Source of the DNA: Actinospineispora spinosispora DSM 44797
GTDB lineage: Bacteria > Actinomycetota > Actinomycetes > Mycobacteriales > Pseudonocardiaceae
Assembly: GCF_000429025.1 (NCBI RefSeq)
Contig: NZ_KE386833.1
Coordinates: forward strand, 1-64,000
Direction of reading: 5' to 3'
Length of the DNA stretch: 64,000 nt
Part shown: positions 47,867 to 56,859 of the stretch, one piece after another
How positions within the stretch are numbered: position 1 is the stretch's first letter
Layout: every line of letters starts with the position of its first letter
Translations under genes and position numbers: made by a program
The notes under the pieces: model-generated
The model's input: only the letters and a program-made list of their open reading frames with translations
Databases searched by the model: none
Told to the model about the DNA's origin: nothing

Positions 47867-48754
47867 TTGTCTGAATCAGGGAACCACGGTGACATGGGTC
47901 GGCACCGGCCGAGACAGAATTCCGACCAGGACGGCGACGGCGACACACAGGTGATGCCGGCCCAGGGGCGCGGGCGAAACCTGGTCGCCGCCGAAGACGA
48001 AGTGCACACCGTGCAGGTCAAGAACGTCCGTAAGGCGTTCGGCAACTTCAAGGTCCTCGAAGGTCTGAACCTGAACTTCGTGGACGACGCGGTCACCACG
48101 ATCCTGGGCCCGTCCGGTACCGGCAAGAGTGTGCTGCTCAAGCACATCGTCGGCCTGCTCGCCCCGGACGCCGGTGAGGTCATCGTCTTCGACCAGGACA
48201 TCTGGAAGATCAGCGAGGTCGAGCGGCAGGAGCTGCGCAAGAAGTTCGGCGTGCTGTTCCAGGACGGCGCGCTGTTCGGCTCGATGAACATCTACGACAA
48301 TGTCGCGTTCCCGCTGCGCAAGCACACCAACAAGCGGGAGAGCGAGATTCGGGACATCGTCATGACCCGTCTCGAGGAGGTCGGTCTGGCCAAAGCCATC
48401 CACAAGGCACCCGGCGAGGTGTCCGGCGGTATGAAGAAGCGCGCCGGATTCGCCAGGGCGCTGGTGCTCAACCCCAGCGTCGTCATGTTCGACGAGCCGG
48501 ACTCGGGCCTCGACCCGGTGCGTACCGCGCTGCTGAACGAGCTGATCCTCAAGATGCACGAGGAGCACGGCGGCACGTACGTGCTGGTCACCCACGACAT
48601 CTCGACGGCGCGGCGGGTCAGCGACTACGTGGGCGTGCTCTGGAAGGGACAGCTCGTGCACTACGGGCCGTCCGAGGAGGCCTTCAACTCGCCGGACCCG
48701 TTCGTCCGCCAGTTCCTGTCCGGTCAGCCGGCCGGACCGTTGGGGATGGACTAG
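47867..48754 (+). CDS. Mkl/MlaF-type ABC ATPase of the Mce transporter
   Basis: The 295-residue ATPase has Walker A GPSGTGKS at 81-88, the signature VSGGMKKRAGFARAL, Walker B VVMFDEPDSGLDP and the H-loop VTHDIS. Similarity is to Mkl (MceG) of mycobacteria and MlaF. In mycobacteria the ATPase is usually encoded away from the mce loci; here it lies inside the operon. A TTG at 47867 with GAAAGGGA 5 bp upstream is the best start. It ends directly against the first MCE gene. Confidence 0.92.
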   Translation: MSESGNHGDMGRHRPRQNSDQDGDGDTQVMPAQGRGRNLVAAEDEVHTVQVKNVRKAFGNFKVLEGLNLNFVDDAVTTILGPSGTGKSVLLKHIVGLLAPDAGEVIVFDQDIWKISEVERQELRKKFGVLFQDGALFGSMNIYDNVAFPLRKHTNKRESEIRDIVMTRLEEVGLAKAIHKAPGEVSGGMKKRAGFARALVLNPSVVMFDEPDSGLDPVRTALLNELILKMHEEHGGTYVLVTHDISTARRVSDYVGVLWKGQLVHYGPSEEAFNSPDPFVRQFLSGQPAGPLGMD

Positions 48755-50011
48755 ATGAGCCAGGGACTGACCCGAGGCCGCATGCTGGTCGGCGCGGTGA
48801 TCGCGGTGGTGGCCCTCATCGGGGGCTGGGCACTGTTCTCCGCGCAGAGCGGATACCAACTCAAGTTCGTCCTGCCCTCTGCCGCCCAGCTGCCGGAAGG
48901 TGCGCCGGTGCTGATCAGCGGACAGCAGGTGGGACGGATCACCGAGCTCGCGGTGCAGGACGGCAAGGCCGTCGCCACCGTCAGCATCTCCGGTTCGGCC
49001 GTGCCGCTGCACGAGGGCACCACGTCGCGCGTGGAGTGGTTCTCCGCGCTCGGTGAGCGCTTCCTGACGATCATGCCGGGACCGGCGAACAACGCGGCGA
49101 TCCCGAGCGGCTCCCTCTACCAGGCCCAGGCGGGCCAGATCGAGGTCGATCAGGTGCTCGCGGCGCTGGACAAGCCGACCCGCGACCGGTTGAGCTCGGC
49201 GTTCGCCCAGCTCAACGGCACGGTGACCGGCAAGGAACCCGAGCTGAACCAGACGTTGAAGACCGCCGGACCGACCGTCCAGGCGCTCGGCGACGTGCTG
49301 GCCGGAGTCGGCAAGGACGGGCCGGCGATCAAGGCGCTGGTCAAGGAGCTGCACGAGGTGATGTCGGTGGCGTCGGACCGGCAGGCCCAGCTGCGCGGCG
49401 TCATCGGTGACCTCACCGCGTTCACCGGCACCACGGCGGCGCAGCAGCGTCAGCTGAACGCCGGGCTTGCCGAGCTGCCCTCCACCCTGCGGGCGACGCG
49501 CGACACATTGGACAAGGTGCACCCGGCCGTCGAGGCGACCGTCCCGCTGCTGCACGACCTGGAGCCGGCGACCGACAGGTTGCCCTCGGTCGCCAGGAAC
49601 CTGAGCCCGCTGCTGGAGGACCTCCGGCCCTCGGTCAAGGATCTGCGGCCGACGGTCGAGGCGCTGCGGGACCTGCTGCACCAGACACCGGACCTGCTGG
49701 ACACGGCGCGCGACGACCTGCCGACGCTGACCGACATGGCCGGCAAGTACGGCCCGGGCGCCGCGTTCCTGCGGCCCTACACACCGGAGTTCATCGGCTG
49801 GATCACCGGCTGGGGCATGGCGTTCTCGCACTACGACTCCCAAGGCCACGTGTGGGCCGGCCTGTTGGCTCCGGGCAGCAACGCATTCAACGAGAAGGTC
49901 GGGCCCAACCTGCCCGGATCGCAGCCCCGCGCCGAACCCAAGCCGGGTGAAGCGGTGGGCCAACCCTGGGAGGACGCAACAGTGGACGCGGCCGGCGGTG
50001 GTGAGCGATGA
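48755..50011 (+). CDS. MCE-family protein 1
   Basis: The 418-residue protein has an N-terminal membrane anchor at about 10-29 (LVGAVIAVVALIGGWALF), an MCE domain at about 34-110 (VLISGQQVGRITELAVQ...RFLTIMPG) and a long helical region containing repeated LPxxL and LRP motifs. In the transporter these proteins assemble into a hexameric tube through which lipids pass between membrane and cell envelope. There is no lipobox. It starts immediately after the ATPase stop and overlaps the next gene by 4 bp (ATGA). Confidence 0.92.
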   Translation: MSQGLTRGRMLVGAVIAVVALIGGWALFSAQSGYQLKFVLPSAAQLPEGAPVLISGQQVGRITELAVQDGKAVATVSISGSAVPLHEGTTSRVEWFSALGERFLTIMPGPANNAAIPSGSLYQAQAGQIEVDQVLAALDKPTRDRLSSAFAQLNGTVTGKEPELNQTLKTAGPTVQALGDVLAGVGKDGPAIKALVKELHEVMSVASDRQAQLRGVIGDLTAFTGTTAAQQRQLNAGLAELPSTLRATRDTLDKVHPAVEATVPLLHDLEPATDRLPSVARNLSPLLEDLRPSVKDLRPTVEALRDLLHQTPDLLDTARDDLPTLTDMAGKYGPGAAFLRPYTPEFIGWITGWGMAFSHYDSQGHVWAGLLAPGSNAFNEKVGPNLPGSQPRAEPKPGEAVGQPWEDATVDAAGGGER

Positions 50012-51429
50012 GCGGGAAACGATCAGGACTGATCCGATTCGTCGGGATCGTGGTGGCCGTACTGGTGGTCGGCGCGATCGCCGGGGTCGTCATGAACACC
50101 GGGGACAACAAGAACGTTCAGATTTCGGCCCAGTTCAAGGACGCGTTCCCGATGCAGATCGGGAACGAGGTGAAGATCGCAGGTGTCGCGGTCGGCTCGA
50201 TCAGCGACATCCGGCTCGACAACGGCATGGCCAAGGTCGTCATGGACGTCAAGACCGAGGTACTGCCGCTGCACACCGACGCGAAGGCGACCATCACCAC
50301 CCAGGACCTTCTCGGTGAGCGCTACATCGCGCTGGACCGGGGCAGCGCGGGCGCGCCGCTCATGGGCCAGCCGGCCGAGATCCCGACGCCGCAGACCAAC
50401 CGCGACGTCGACCTGCAGGAAGTGCTCAACTCGGTCGACACCCCGACGAGCGTCGCGCTGGCCGGGATGATCAGCACGACCGGTCAGGGACTGCACGGCA
50501 ACGGCGAGAAGACCGCCTCGGCGATCTCCGCGCTGCAGCCCGCGCTGCACCAAACCGACCAGCTGGTCGGCATCCTCAACCAGCAGAACGCGCTGCTCAA
50601 CCGGCTGGTGGACAACGCGTCCCCGGTCGCGGCGGCGGTCGCGGCGGACAAGGGCCAGCGACTCGATCACCTGGTGGGCTCCACCACCCAGACGCTGTCC
50701 GTCGTCGCCTCCCGGCAGCAGGCACTGCGCGACACACTCGCGCAGCTGCCCAGCTCCATCGCCAGCGCGCGACGGACGCTCGCCCAGGTTGCGGGGGTGT
50801 CCGACCCGACGGCGAACACCCTGGAGTCGATCCGGCCGACCACCGACGACCTCAAGGACATCAGCGGTGAGCTGCGGCGGTTCTCCGACGCGGCGGACCC
50901 CGCGCTGGCCTCGCTGCCGCCGGTGCTGGACAAGGCACAGCGGCTCCTCGACGAGGCACGACCGGTCGCCGAGCAGCTGCATCACGTGGGTGGAGACCTG
51001 CGCGGCGTCTCCGACGGGGCGAACGGCCTCGTCATCAACGCGCTCGACCTGCGGTTCTCCAACCTGATGGAGCTGCTCAAGGGCTGGACGCTGGCGACGA
51101 GCGACTACGACTCGGTCAGCCACTACTTCAAGGCGATCCTGCCGAACACCCCGAAGACCGTCGGCCAGCTGGGTGCCGGGCCGGTACCGAACGCCCCGGT
51201 GGCGCCGGTGCCGTCGGTTCCGCTGCCGGTCGGACCGCCGAAGCCGCGCTTCGACGAGCTGGGCAAGCCGCTGACCCCGCCGAACTCGGCGGAACGCCCC
51301 GGTGACCCCGACACCTCGTCGTCCGGTCAGGGCGCCCACGGCGGACCCGCCAAGAAAGACGGAGCGACCGGGCTCACCCCGGGGCAGGAGAACAACATGA
51401 TGGACCAACTCCTGGGCGGGGGTCACTGA
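50008..51429 (+). CDS. MCE-family protein 2
   Basis: The 473-residue MCE protein has a membrane anchor at about 8-27, an MCE domain at about 36-112 (IGNEVKIAGVAVGSISDIRLDNGMAKVVMDV...LLGERYIALDRG) and an extended helical portion. The C-terminal 80 residues are rich in Pro and Gly and probably disordered. It is coupled to MCE 1 by a 4-bp overlap. The family tail signature WTLATSDYDSVSHYF is present. Confidence 0.92.
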   Translation: MSGKRSGLIRFVGIVVAVLVVGAIAGVVMNTGDNKNVQISAQFKDAFPMQIGNEVKIAGVAVGSISDIRLDNGMAKVVMDVKTEVLPLHTDAKATITTQDLLGERYIALDRGSAGAPLMGQPAEIPTPQTNRDVDLQEVLNSVDTPTSVALAGMISTTGQGLHGNGEKTASAISALQPALHQTDQLVGILNQQNALLNRLVDNASPVAAAVAADKGQRLDHLVGSTTQTLSVVASRQQALRDTLAQLPSSIASARRTLAQVAGVSDPTANTLESIRPTTDDLKDISGELRRFSDAADPALASLPPVLDKAQRLLDEARPVAEQLHHVGGDLRGVSDGANGLVINALDLRFSNLMELLKGWTLATSDYDSVSHYFKAILPNTPKTVGQLGAGPVPNAPVAPVPSVPLPVGPPKPRFDELGKPLTPPNSAERPGDPDTSSSGQGAHGGPAKKDGATGLTPGQENNMMDQLLGGGH

Positions 51430-51432
51430 GCC

Positions 51433-52773
51433 ATGGTGAACAGAATGCTCGAACAAGGTGGCCCGGATCCGGGGGGAACCACCCCGGAGCAGCGCACCCT
51501 GTACCGCTCGGTGCTCGCGGGCCTGCTGGTCTTCGGGGTCCTCGCGGTCCTGCTCTACCTGACGTTCAAGTCACAGACCGGACTTCCGTTCACCCCGAAG
51601 ACCATGGTCAAGGTCTCGTTCGGCAACGTGCACTCGCTGCGGGTCAACGACGACGTGCGGGAGAACAGCAGGCGGATCGGCCGGGTCAGCGAACAGTCCA
51701 TCACCGGTAACGATGCGCTGATCACCCTGGAGATCGACGGCACGCGCCCGGTCTACGGCAACGCGACCGCCCAGATCTGGGACGTGTCGGCGCTGGCCAC
51801 GAAGTTCGTCGAGTTCAACCCGGGCACACCGGACGCGGGCCCGCTGGGCGACAAGGTGGTGCCCGCCAAGGGCAACACCGACTCCTCCGACCTCAACCAG
51901 GTGCTCAACATCTTCGACCCGGCGACCCGGGACGCGACGAGCACGACGCTGCGGCAGTTCGGTGGCGGCTTCGTCGGCCACGGCGAGGACTTCCAGGCCG
52001 CTCTGGGGTCGGCCCCGGCGCTGCTGAAGAACCTCGGCACGGTGTCGGTCGACCTCGCGTCGCAGCGGTTCGACCTGCCGGACGTGCTGCGCAGCGGCGA
52101 CGCACTGTCGGTCAGCCTGCACGGGCGGGAGGCGCGCATCGCGTCGCTCGAACAGCGGGTGGATGCGACGATGCAGGCACTGTCGGTGGACGGCGGCAAG
52201 CCGCTCGCCGACACCCTGGACAAGGCGCCCGGCACGTTGAGCACCGTCCGGCCCGCGCTGGACTCGCTCAACGCTCCGCTTGCCGACACTCAGGCGACGA
52301 TGACCGACCTGCAGCCGGGAGCGAAGAGCCTCGGGGACGCGACCCCGGACGCGCGGGCCTTCCTGCGCGACAGTGTCCCGGTCGCCGACCAGGTCCCGGA
52401 CGTCGCGGACCAGGCCGAGCCCGAGGTCTCCGACCTCGCGGACACCGTGTCGGACGCCCGGCCGGTGGTGCCCAGGGTGACCGATGCGATCGCCTACCTG
52501 GAGACCCCGCTGCAGGTGCTCAAGCCCTACGCACCCGAGCTGGCCCAGATGATCGTCCGGCTGAACAGCTTCGTCAGTGAAGGAACCGAGCCGAACAAGC
52601 GCTTCGCCCGGCTGAACATCATCGCGGACGCGGGGACCGTCACCAGCGGAGTGGTGGGCTCGGGTCCGAACTATCGCCAGCAGGTCTATGCCAAACCGGG
52701 CGATACCGCCAAGAAACGGATGACCGGCGTGCTCCCTGATGCCATCGGAGTTCCCGTGGGTGATCACAAGTGA
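51433..52773 (+). CDS. MCE-family protein 3
   Basis: The 446-residue protein has a cytoplasmic N-terminal stretch, an anchor at about 27-46 (SVLAGLLVFGVLAVLLYLTF) and an MCE domain at about 55-130 (LRVNDDVRENSRRIGRVSEQS). This is slightly divergent: the family's usual GxxVGxV turn is NSRRIGRV. The helical region follows. It lacks a long disordered tail. It overlaps the next gene by 4 bp (GTGA). Confidence 0.9.
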   Translation: MVNRMLEQGGPDPGGTTPEQRTLYRSVLAGLLVFGVLAVLLYLTFKSQTGLPFTPKTMVKVSFGNVHSLRVNDDVRENSRRIGRVSEQSITGNDALITLEIDGTRPVYGNATAQIWDVSALATKFVEFNPGTPDAGPLGDKVVPAKGNTDSSDLNQVLNIFDPATRDATSTTLRQFGGGFVGHGEDFQAALGSAPALLKNLGTVSVDLASQRFDLPDVLRSGDALSVSLHGREARIASLEQRVDATMQALSVDGGKPLADTLDKAPGTLSTVRPALDSLNAPLADTQATMTDLQPGAKSLGDATPDARAFLRDSVPVADQVPDVADQAEPEVSDLADTVSDARPVVPRVTDAIAYLETPLQVLKPYAPELAQMIVRLNSFVSEGTEPNKRFARLNIIADAGTVTSGVVGSGPNYRQQVYAKPGDTAKKRMTGVLPDAIGVPVGDHK

Positions 52774-54266
52774 AACTGATCCCGCGCAAGAAGCAGACCG
52801 AGGACGGCGAGTCCTCCCGCTGGGAGGGCGCGCCGAAGGCTCTCGGCGTCGTGATGATGATCCTGCTGGTGCTGGCCGGTGTCGGCGCGTTCATGAAGGA
52901 CGAGATCGCATCGATCCTGACCCCGGGCGACATGATCACCGCGTCGTTCTCCCGGCAGTACCGGTTGCAGCCGTACAAGAGCGTCGTCAAGGTCGCCGAG
53001 GTGAAGGTCGGTGAGGTCACCGACATCGAGACCGCCGACGACGGCGTCACCAAGGTGACGATGCGGCTGGACCACGGTGTCATCGAGAAGCTGGGCAGCG
53101 ACCCGACCGCGGCGATCCGCCCGACCCTCGTGGTCGGCGGCATCTACTACATCGAGATCACCACGGCGGGCCGGGGCGGTCGGTTCTCGGGTGACATTCC
53201 GCTGGGCCGCACCACGGTGCCGGTCGAGCTGGACCAGGTGCTGACCCCGATCGACCCGAGTGCCCAGAAGGGCATGCAGACCGCGATCAAGCAAGTCGAC
53301 GCCACCCTGCAACAGGGCGGCAAGGACGCGATCCGCAAGCTCGTCGACGAGACACCGGACACGCTGCGGCCGGCGAGCGTCGTGCTGAACGCCACCCGGG
53401 GAACCGACCCGGAGCGCGACCTGCCGAGGCTGGTTGCCGGTCTGGAGAACTTCTCCGCCGACTTCACCAAACGCGACGGGCAGCTGGCCTCGAACATCAA
53501 CGGCCTGCACACCCTGTCGGCGACCTTCGCGGCCGCGCGTGGCCCGGTCGCGCAGTCCTTCGCCTCGTTGCCGCAGACCCTGCGGACCACCAGGGCCGGG
53601 ATGATCGACCTGCAACCCACGCTGGACAAGCTCACCGACACGGCACCGGACTTCCGGGAGTCGGCGCGGGAGCTGGACCCGTTCCTGGAGAAGCTCGACC
53701 CGGTGCTGCACCGCGCCCGGCCGGTCGTCAGCGACCTGCGGGACGTCCTGGAAGACGCCAAGCCACTGGTCCAGGACCTGGTCCCGACCGCGGACAAGGC
53801 GACCGATCTGCTCGAGGACCTGCGTGGCCCCGTGCTGGACCGGCTGAACGGGCCGATCATCGACGCACTGAACAGCCCGTGGCACGGCACCGGCGCCTAC
53901 GCCGGCGGTGGCAACGACCACAAGCTGTACGAGGAGATCGCCTACTTCAACGCGGTCACCGACCAGGTGTGGATGCACCACGGTCGCAACGGCGGCTGGG
54001 GAAGGCTGATGGCCGGTATCGGTGGCAACACACTGACCGGTGGCAGCCAGTTCCCCAGGACGCTGGAGCAGGACCTGGAGGCAGGCGGGTTGGCGAAGCC
54101 GATCGGCCCGCAGGACGCGACGCCCAAGGGACAGAAGCCGGCGCCGACACCGCCGCCGCACCCCAACCCGCCGCCGCTGGTACCGCCGCAGAAGTCGCAC
54201 GGCAGCCAGTCGGCACCGGGTGATGCGAACCTGCTGCTGCCCGGTGGGCTGGGAGGGAACAAGTGA
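52770..54266 (+). CDS. MCE-family protein 4
   Basis: The 498-residue protein is the longest of the six. It has a polar N-terminus, an anchor at about 26-44 (LGVVMMILLVLAGVGAFM), an MCE domain (SVVKVAEVKVGEVTDIETADDGVTKVTMRL) and a helical stalk. A Pro-rich C-terminal tail from about 455 includes PAPTPPPHPNPPPLVPPQ. The tail may anchor in or cross the cell wall layer. It is coupled to both neighbours by 4-bp GTGA overlaps. Confidence 0.9.
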   Translation: MKLIPRKKQTEDGESSRWEGAPKALGVVMMILLVLAGVGAFMKDEIASILTPGDMITASFSRQYRLQPYKSVVKVAEVKVGEVTDIETADDGVTKVTMRLDHGVIEKLGSDPTAAIRPTLVVGGIYYIEITTAGRGGRFSGDIPLGRTTVPVELDQVLTPIDPSAQKGMQTAIKQVDATLQQGGKDAIRKLVDETPDTLRPASVVLNATRGTDPERDLPRLVAGLENFSADFTKRDGQLASNINGLHTLSATFAAARGPVAQSFASLPQTLRTTRAGMIDLQPTLDKLTDTAPDFRESARELDPFLEKLDPVLHRARPVVSDLRDVLEDAKPLVQDLVPTADKATDLLEDLRGPVLDRLNGPIIDALNSPWHGTGAYAGGGNDHKLYEEIAYFNAVTDQVWMHHGRNGGWGRLMAGIGGNTLTGGSQFPRTLEQDLEAGGLAKPIGPQDATPKGQKPAPTPPPHPNPPPLVPPQKSHGSQSAPGDANLLLPGGLGGNK

Positions 54267-55582
54267 GCGGGAAGAAGTTCGACCTCGCGCTCCAATGGGA
54301 GCGGATCCGGACGGTTCCGGGTCTGGGCCGGGACGTCGCCGCCCTCACCTTCCTCGTCGTCATGGGTGTGGTGGCCGCTGTGGTCATCCAGACGCAGCTG
54401 ACCCCGATCGCGCCGTGGGCCGATCACACGGTGGTCAAGGCGGAGTTCAGCTCGGTTCCCGGCGCGAACCCCGAGGCTTCGACCTCGGTGACGATCGCCG
54501 GCGTCAAGGTCGGCCGGATCACCGGCTCGGAGCTGACCGACCACGGCACGGCGGTGCTGAGCCTGGACGTGCAGGGCAAGCCGCAGGTCTACGACAACGC
54601 GCGGCTGATCCTGCGGCCGAAGAACCCGCTCAACGAGATGAACGTCGAGATCAACCCCGGCGGTCCTCCCGGTCAGCTGCTGCGCGACGGCCAGGTCATC
54701 CCGGCCAGCCAGACGATCCGGCCGATCCAGGCGGACGAGGTGCTGCAGAACCTGGACGACAAGGCGCAGCAGGGTCTGCACGACATGCTCGCCGAGTCGG
54801 ACGTGGCGCTGGCGAGGGCACAGACGGAGCTGCCCGGCGGCCTCAACGCGGCCACCGACACGACCGTGCACCTGCAGCCGGTGGTCGCGGCACTGCAGAC
54901 CCGCCGGGACAAGATCGCCCAGCTGGTCTCGGCGATGTCGGAGATCTCCGGCGCGGTCGGGGAGAACAACGAGCGCACCACCCAGCTCGCCGACTCCACC
55001 CAGGCCACGCTGGACGCGTTGGCGGCGAACGACGCCGCGCTGCGTTCCAGCCTGCAACAGCTGCCTGGCCTCACCGACGAGCTGCGCCACGCGCTGGACG
55101 GGACGCAGCGGCTCACCAAGCAGCTGAATCCGACCCTGGACAACCTGAAGGACGCCTCGGAAGATCTGCCCAAGGCGCTGGACAGGTTCCAGGACACCAC
55201 CGACAACATCGGCGATGTCGTGGACGCGCTCGGGCCGGTGGTCGGCAAGGCGCGCTCGGTGGTCTCGGACCTGCGGCCGTTCATCAACGACGCCAACCAC
55301 TCGCTGGACGATCTGCTCCCGGCGACCGACAAGCTGGACCGCGACACCGGTCTGCTCACCTCGTACCTGGTGCAGTTCAGGGCGTTCTTCTACAACACCA
55401 AGTCGGTGTTCGGTGCCGGTGACTCGCAGACCACGATCATTCGCGGTCACGTCGTCGCCCCGCCCGGCTACTTCGTGATCCCACAGAAGAAACCGAACCT
55501 CTACGCGCCGTCACCCGGTGAGAACGGCAACCGACCGAACCCGAGCCCAGGTGGGCTGCTCAACCCTCCGGGAGCGAACTGA
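54263..55582 (+). CDS. MCE-family protein 5
   Basis: The 439-residue protein has an anchor at about 27-45 (ALTFLVVMGVVAAVVIQTQ), an MCE domain with SVTIAGVKVGRITGSELTDHGTAVLSLDV, and a helical stalk ending in YLVQFRAFFYNTKSVFGAGD. In mycobacteria the fifth MCE protein is normally a lipoprotein with a lipobox Cys, but none is present here. GTG start with a GTGA overlap; the stop overlaps the next ATG by one base. Confidence 0.9.
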   Translation: MSGKKFDLALQWERIRTVPGLGRDVAALTFLVVMGVVAAVVIQTQLTPIAPWADHTVVKAEFSSVPGANPEASTSVTIAGVKVGRITGSELTDHGTAVLSLDVQGKPQVYDNARLILRPKNPLNEMNVEINPGGPPGQLLRDGQVIPASQTIRPIQADEVLQNLDDKAQQGLHDMLAESDVALARAQTELPGGLNAATDTTVHLQPVVAALQTRRDKIAQLVSAMSEISGAVGENNERTTQLADSTQATLDALAANDAALRSSLQQLPGLTDELRHALDGTQRLTKQLNPTLDNLKDASEDLPKALDRFQDTTDNIGDVVDALGPVVGKARSVVSDLRPFINDANHSLDDLLPATDKLDRDTGLLTSYLVQFRAFFYNTKSVFGAGDSQTTIIRGHVVAPPGYFVIPQKKPNLYAPSPGENGNRPNPSPGGLLNPPGAN

Positions 55583-56859
55583 TGAGAGCCCTCAACACCC
55601 GGTACCTGACGGTCTTCGGATTCATCGGGCTGTCGCTGCTGATCTTCGCCTACCTCTTCACCGGCAGCGGCATCCGGATCCCGGGGTACGACTACTCGGA
55701 CTGGACCGGCTACATCCACATGAAGGACGTGGACAACTCGGTCCGCGCCGACCGGGTGCAGATCGCCGGGATCCAGGTCGGCACGGTGCGGTCGGTGACC
55801 CACGAGAACGGTGAGGTGAAGATCGAGTTCACCATCCAGCCGAAGTACGCGCCGCTGCACCAGGGCGCACAGGTCCGGCTCGGCGCCCGATCCCTGGTCG
55901 GTGAGGCCTACCTGGACATCACCGACGGCCGGGGCGCCGAGCTGCCCACCGAGACGGAGATCCCACGCGACGCGGTGCACTCCAGCACCGAGGTCCGTGA
56001 CGTGCTGGCGACGCTTGATGCACCGACCCGGCAGAACCTGGGCCAGCTGCTGCGCTCGGCGGGCGCGGCGACCAAGGACACCCAGAACGACGTGGGTGGA
56101 CTGATGGCCGGGCTCGGGGACCTCGGCAGGGCGGGCAACACCGCGCTCGACGCGATCGCGGCGCAGTCCGACGACCTGGAGCAGCTGGGCCGCGAGACGA
56201 CCGCGGTGCTGCAGGCGCTGAACACCGGTGACGGGCAGATCGCCAGCCTGGTCACCAACGCCGACGAGCTGACCAGCGCGACCGCCGGCCAGCAGAAGGC
56301 ACTCGGGGACAGCATGCGTGAGCTGCCGCCGACGCTGGACAGCGCCACCACGGCAGCCGCGGACCTGAGGGACCTGTCCGGAGCACTCGCCCCGGTCGCG
56401 TCGAACCTGAAGGAGGCGGCGCCGTTCCTGTCCGACTCGCTCGATCAGCTGCCGGACGTGACGAAGGACCTGCGTGGCCTGCTCCCGCCGTTGCACGACG
56501 CGTTGGACGCCGCACCCGACACGTTGACGCGGATCTCGCCGACCGACAGCGACATCCGGGACGTGCTGGGACCGGCGCACTCGATCCTGCGTGACGTCGA
56601 CCCGATGCTGAAGTACATGCAGCCCTACGGTCACGACATCGCCAACTGGATCGTCAACCTGAACGCGGGCACCGGCTACACCGACGAGTCGGGTGCGAAC
56701 TACATCCGGCTGATGCCGGGCATCGACGAGAAGTCGCTGCAGACCCCGGTGCCCTACGGCGTGCTGACCTACGAGAACCCGTACCCGAAGCCGCTGGCGG
56801 GAGCGAACCCCGGTCCGTTCAACGGCAAGTACCCCCGAGTGGAGCGGCTGCCCAACTGA
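55582..56859 (+). CDS. MCE-family protein 6
   Basis: The 425-residue protein has an anchor at about 9-28 (LTVFGFIGLSLLIFAYLFTG), an MCE domain (RVQIAGIQVGTVRSVTHENG...SLVGEAYLDITDGRG) and a helical stalk. The tail YMQPYGHDIANWIVNLNAGTGY is typical of the family. It completes the set of six needed for a heterohexamer. TGATG one-base overlaps join it to both neighbours, so the RND gene is translationally coupled. Confidence 0.92.
   Translation: MRALNTRYLTVFGFIGLSLLIFAYLFTGSGIRIPGYDYSDWTGYIHMKDVDNSVRADRVQIAGIQVGTVRSVTHENGEVKIEFTIQPKYAPLHQGAQVRLGARSLVGEAYLDITDGRGAELPTETEIPRDAVHSSTEVRDVLATLDAPTRQNLGQLLRSAGAATKDTQNDVGGLMAGLGDLGRAGNTALDAIAAQSDDLEQLGRETTAVLQALNTGDGQIASLVTNADELTSATAGQQKALGDSMRELPPTLDSATTAAADLRDLSGALAPVASNLKEAAPFLSDSLDQLPDVTKDLRGLLPPLHDALDAAPDTLTRISPTDSDIRDVLGPAHSILRDVDPMLKYMQPYGHDIANWIVNLNAGTGYTDESGANYIRLMPGIDEKSLQTPVPYGVLTYENPYPKPLAGANPGPFNGKYPRVERLPN

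Noticed and set aside
47876..49963. A 695-codon open frame on the minus strand
   Set aside because: Antisense to the ATPase and first MCE genes; low-complexity Arg, Gln and Val-rich translation without motifs.
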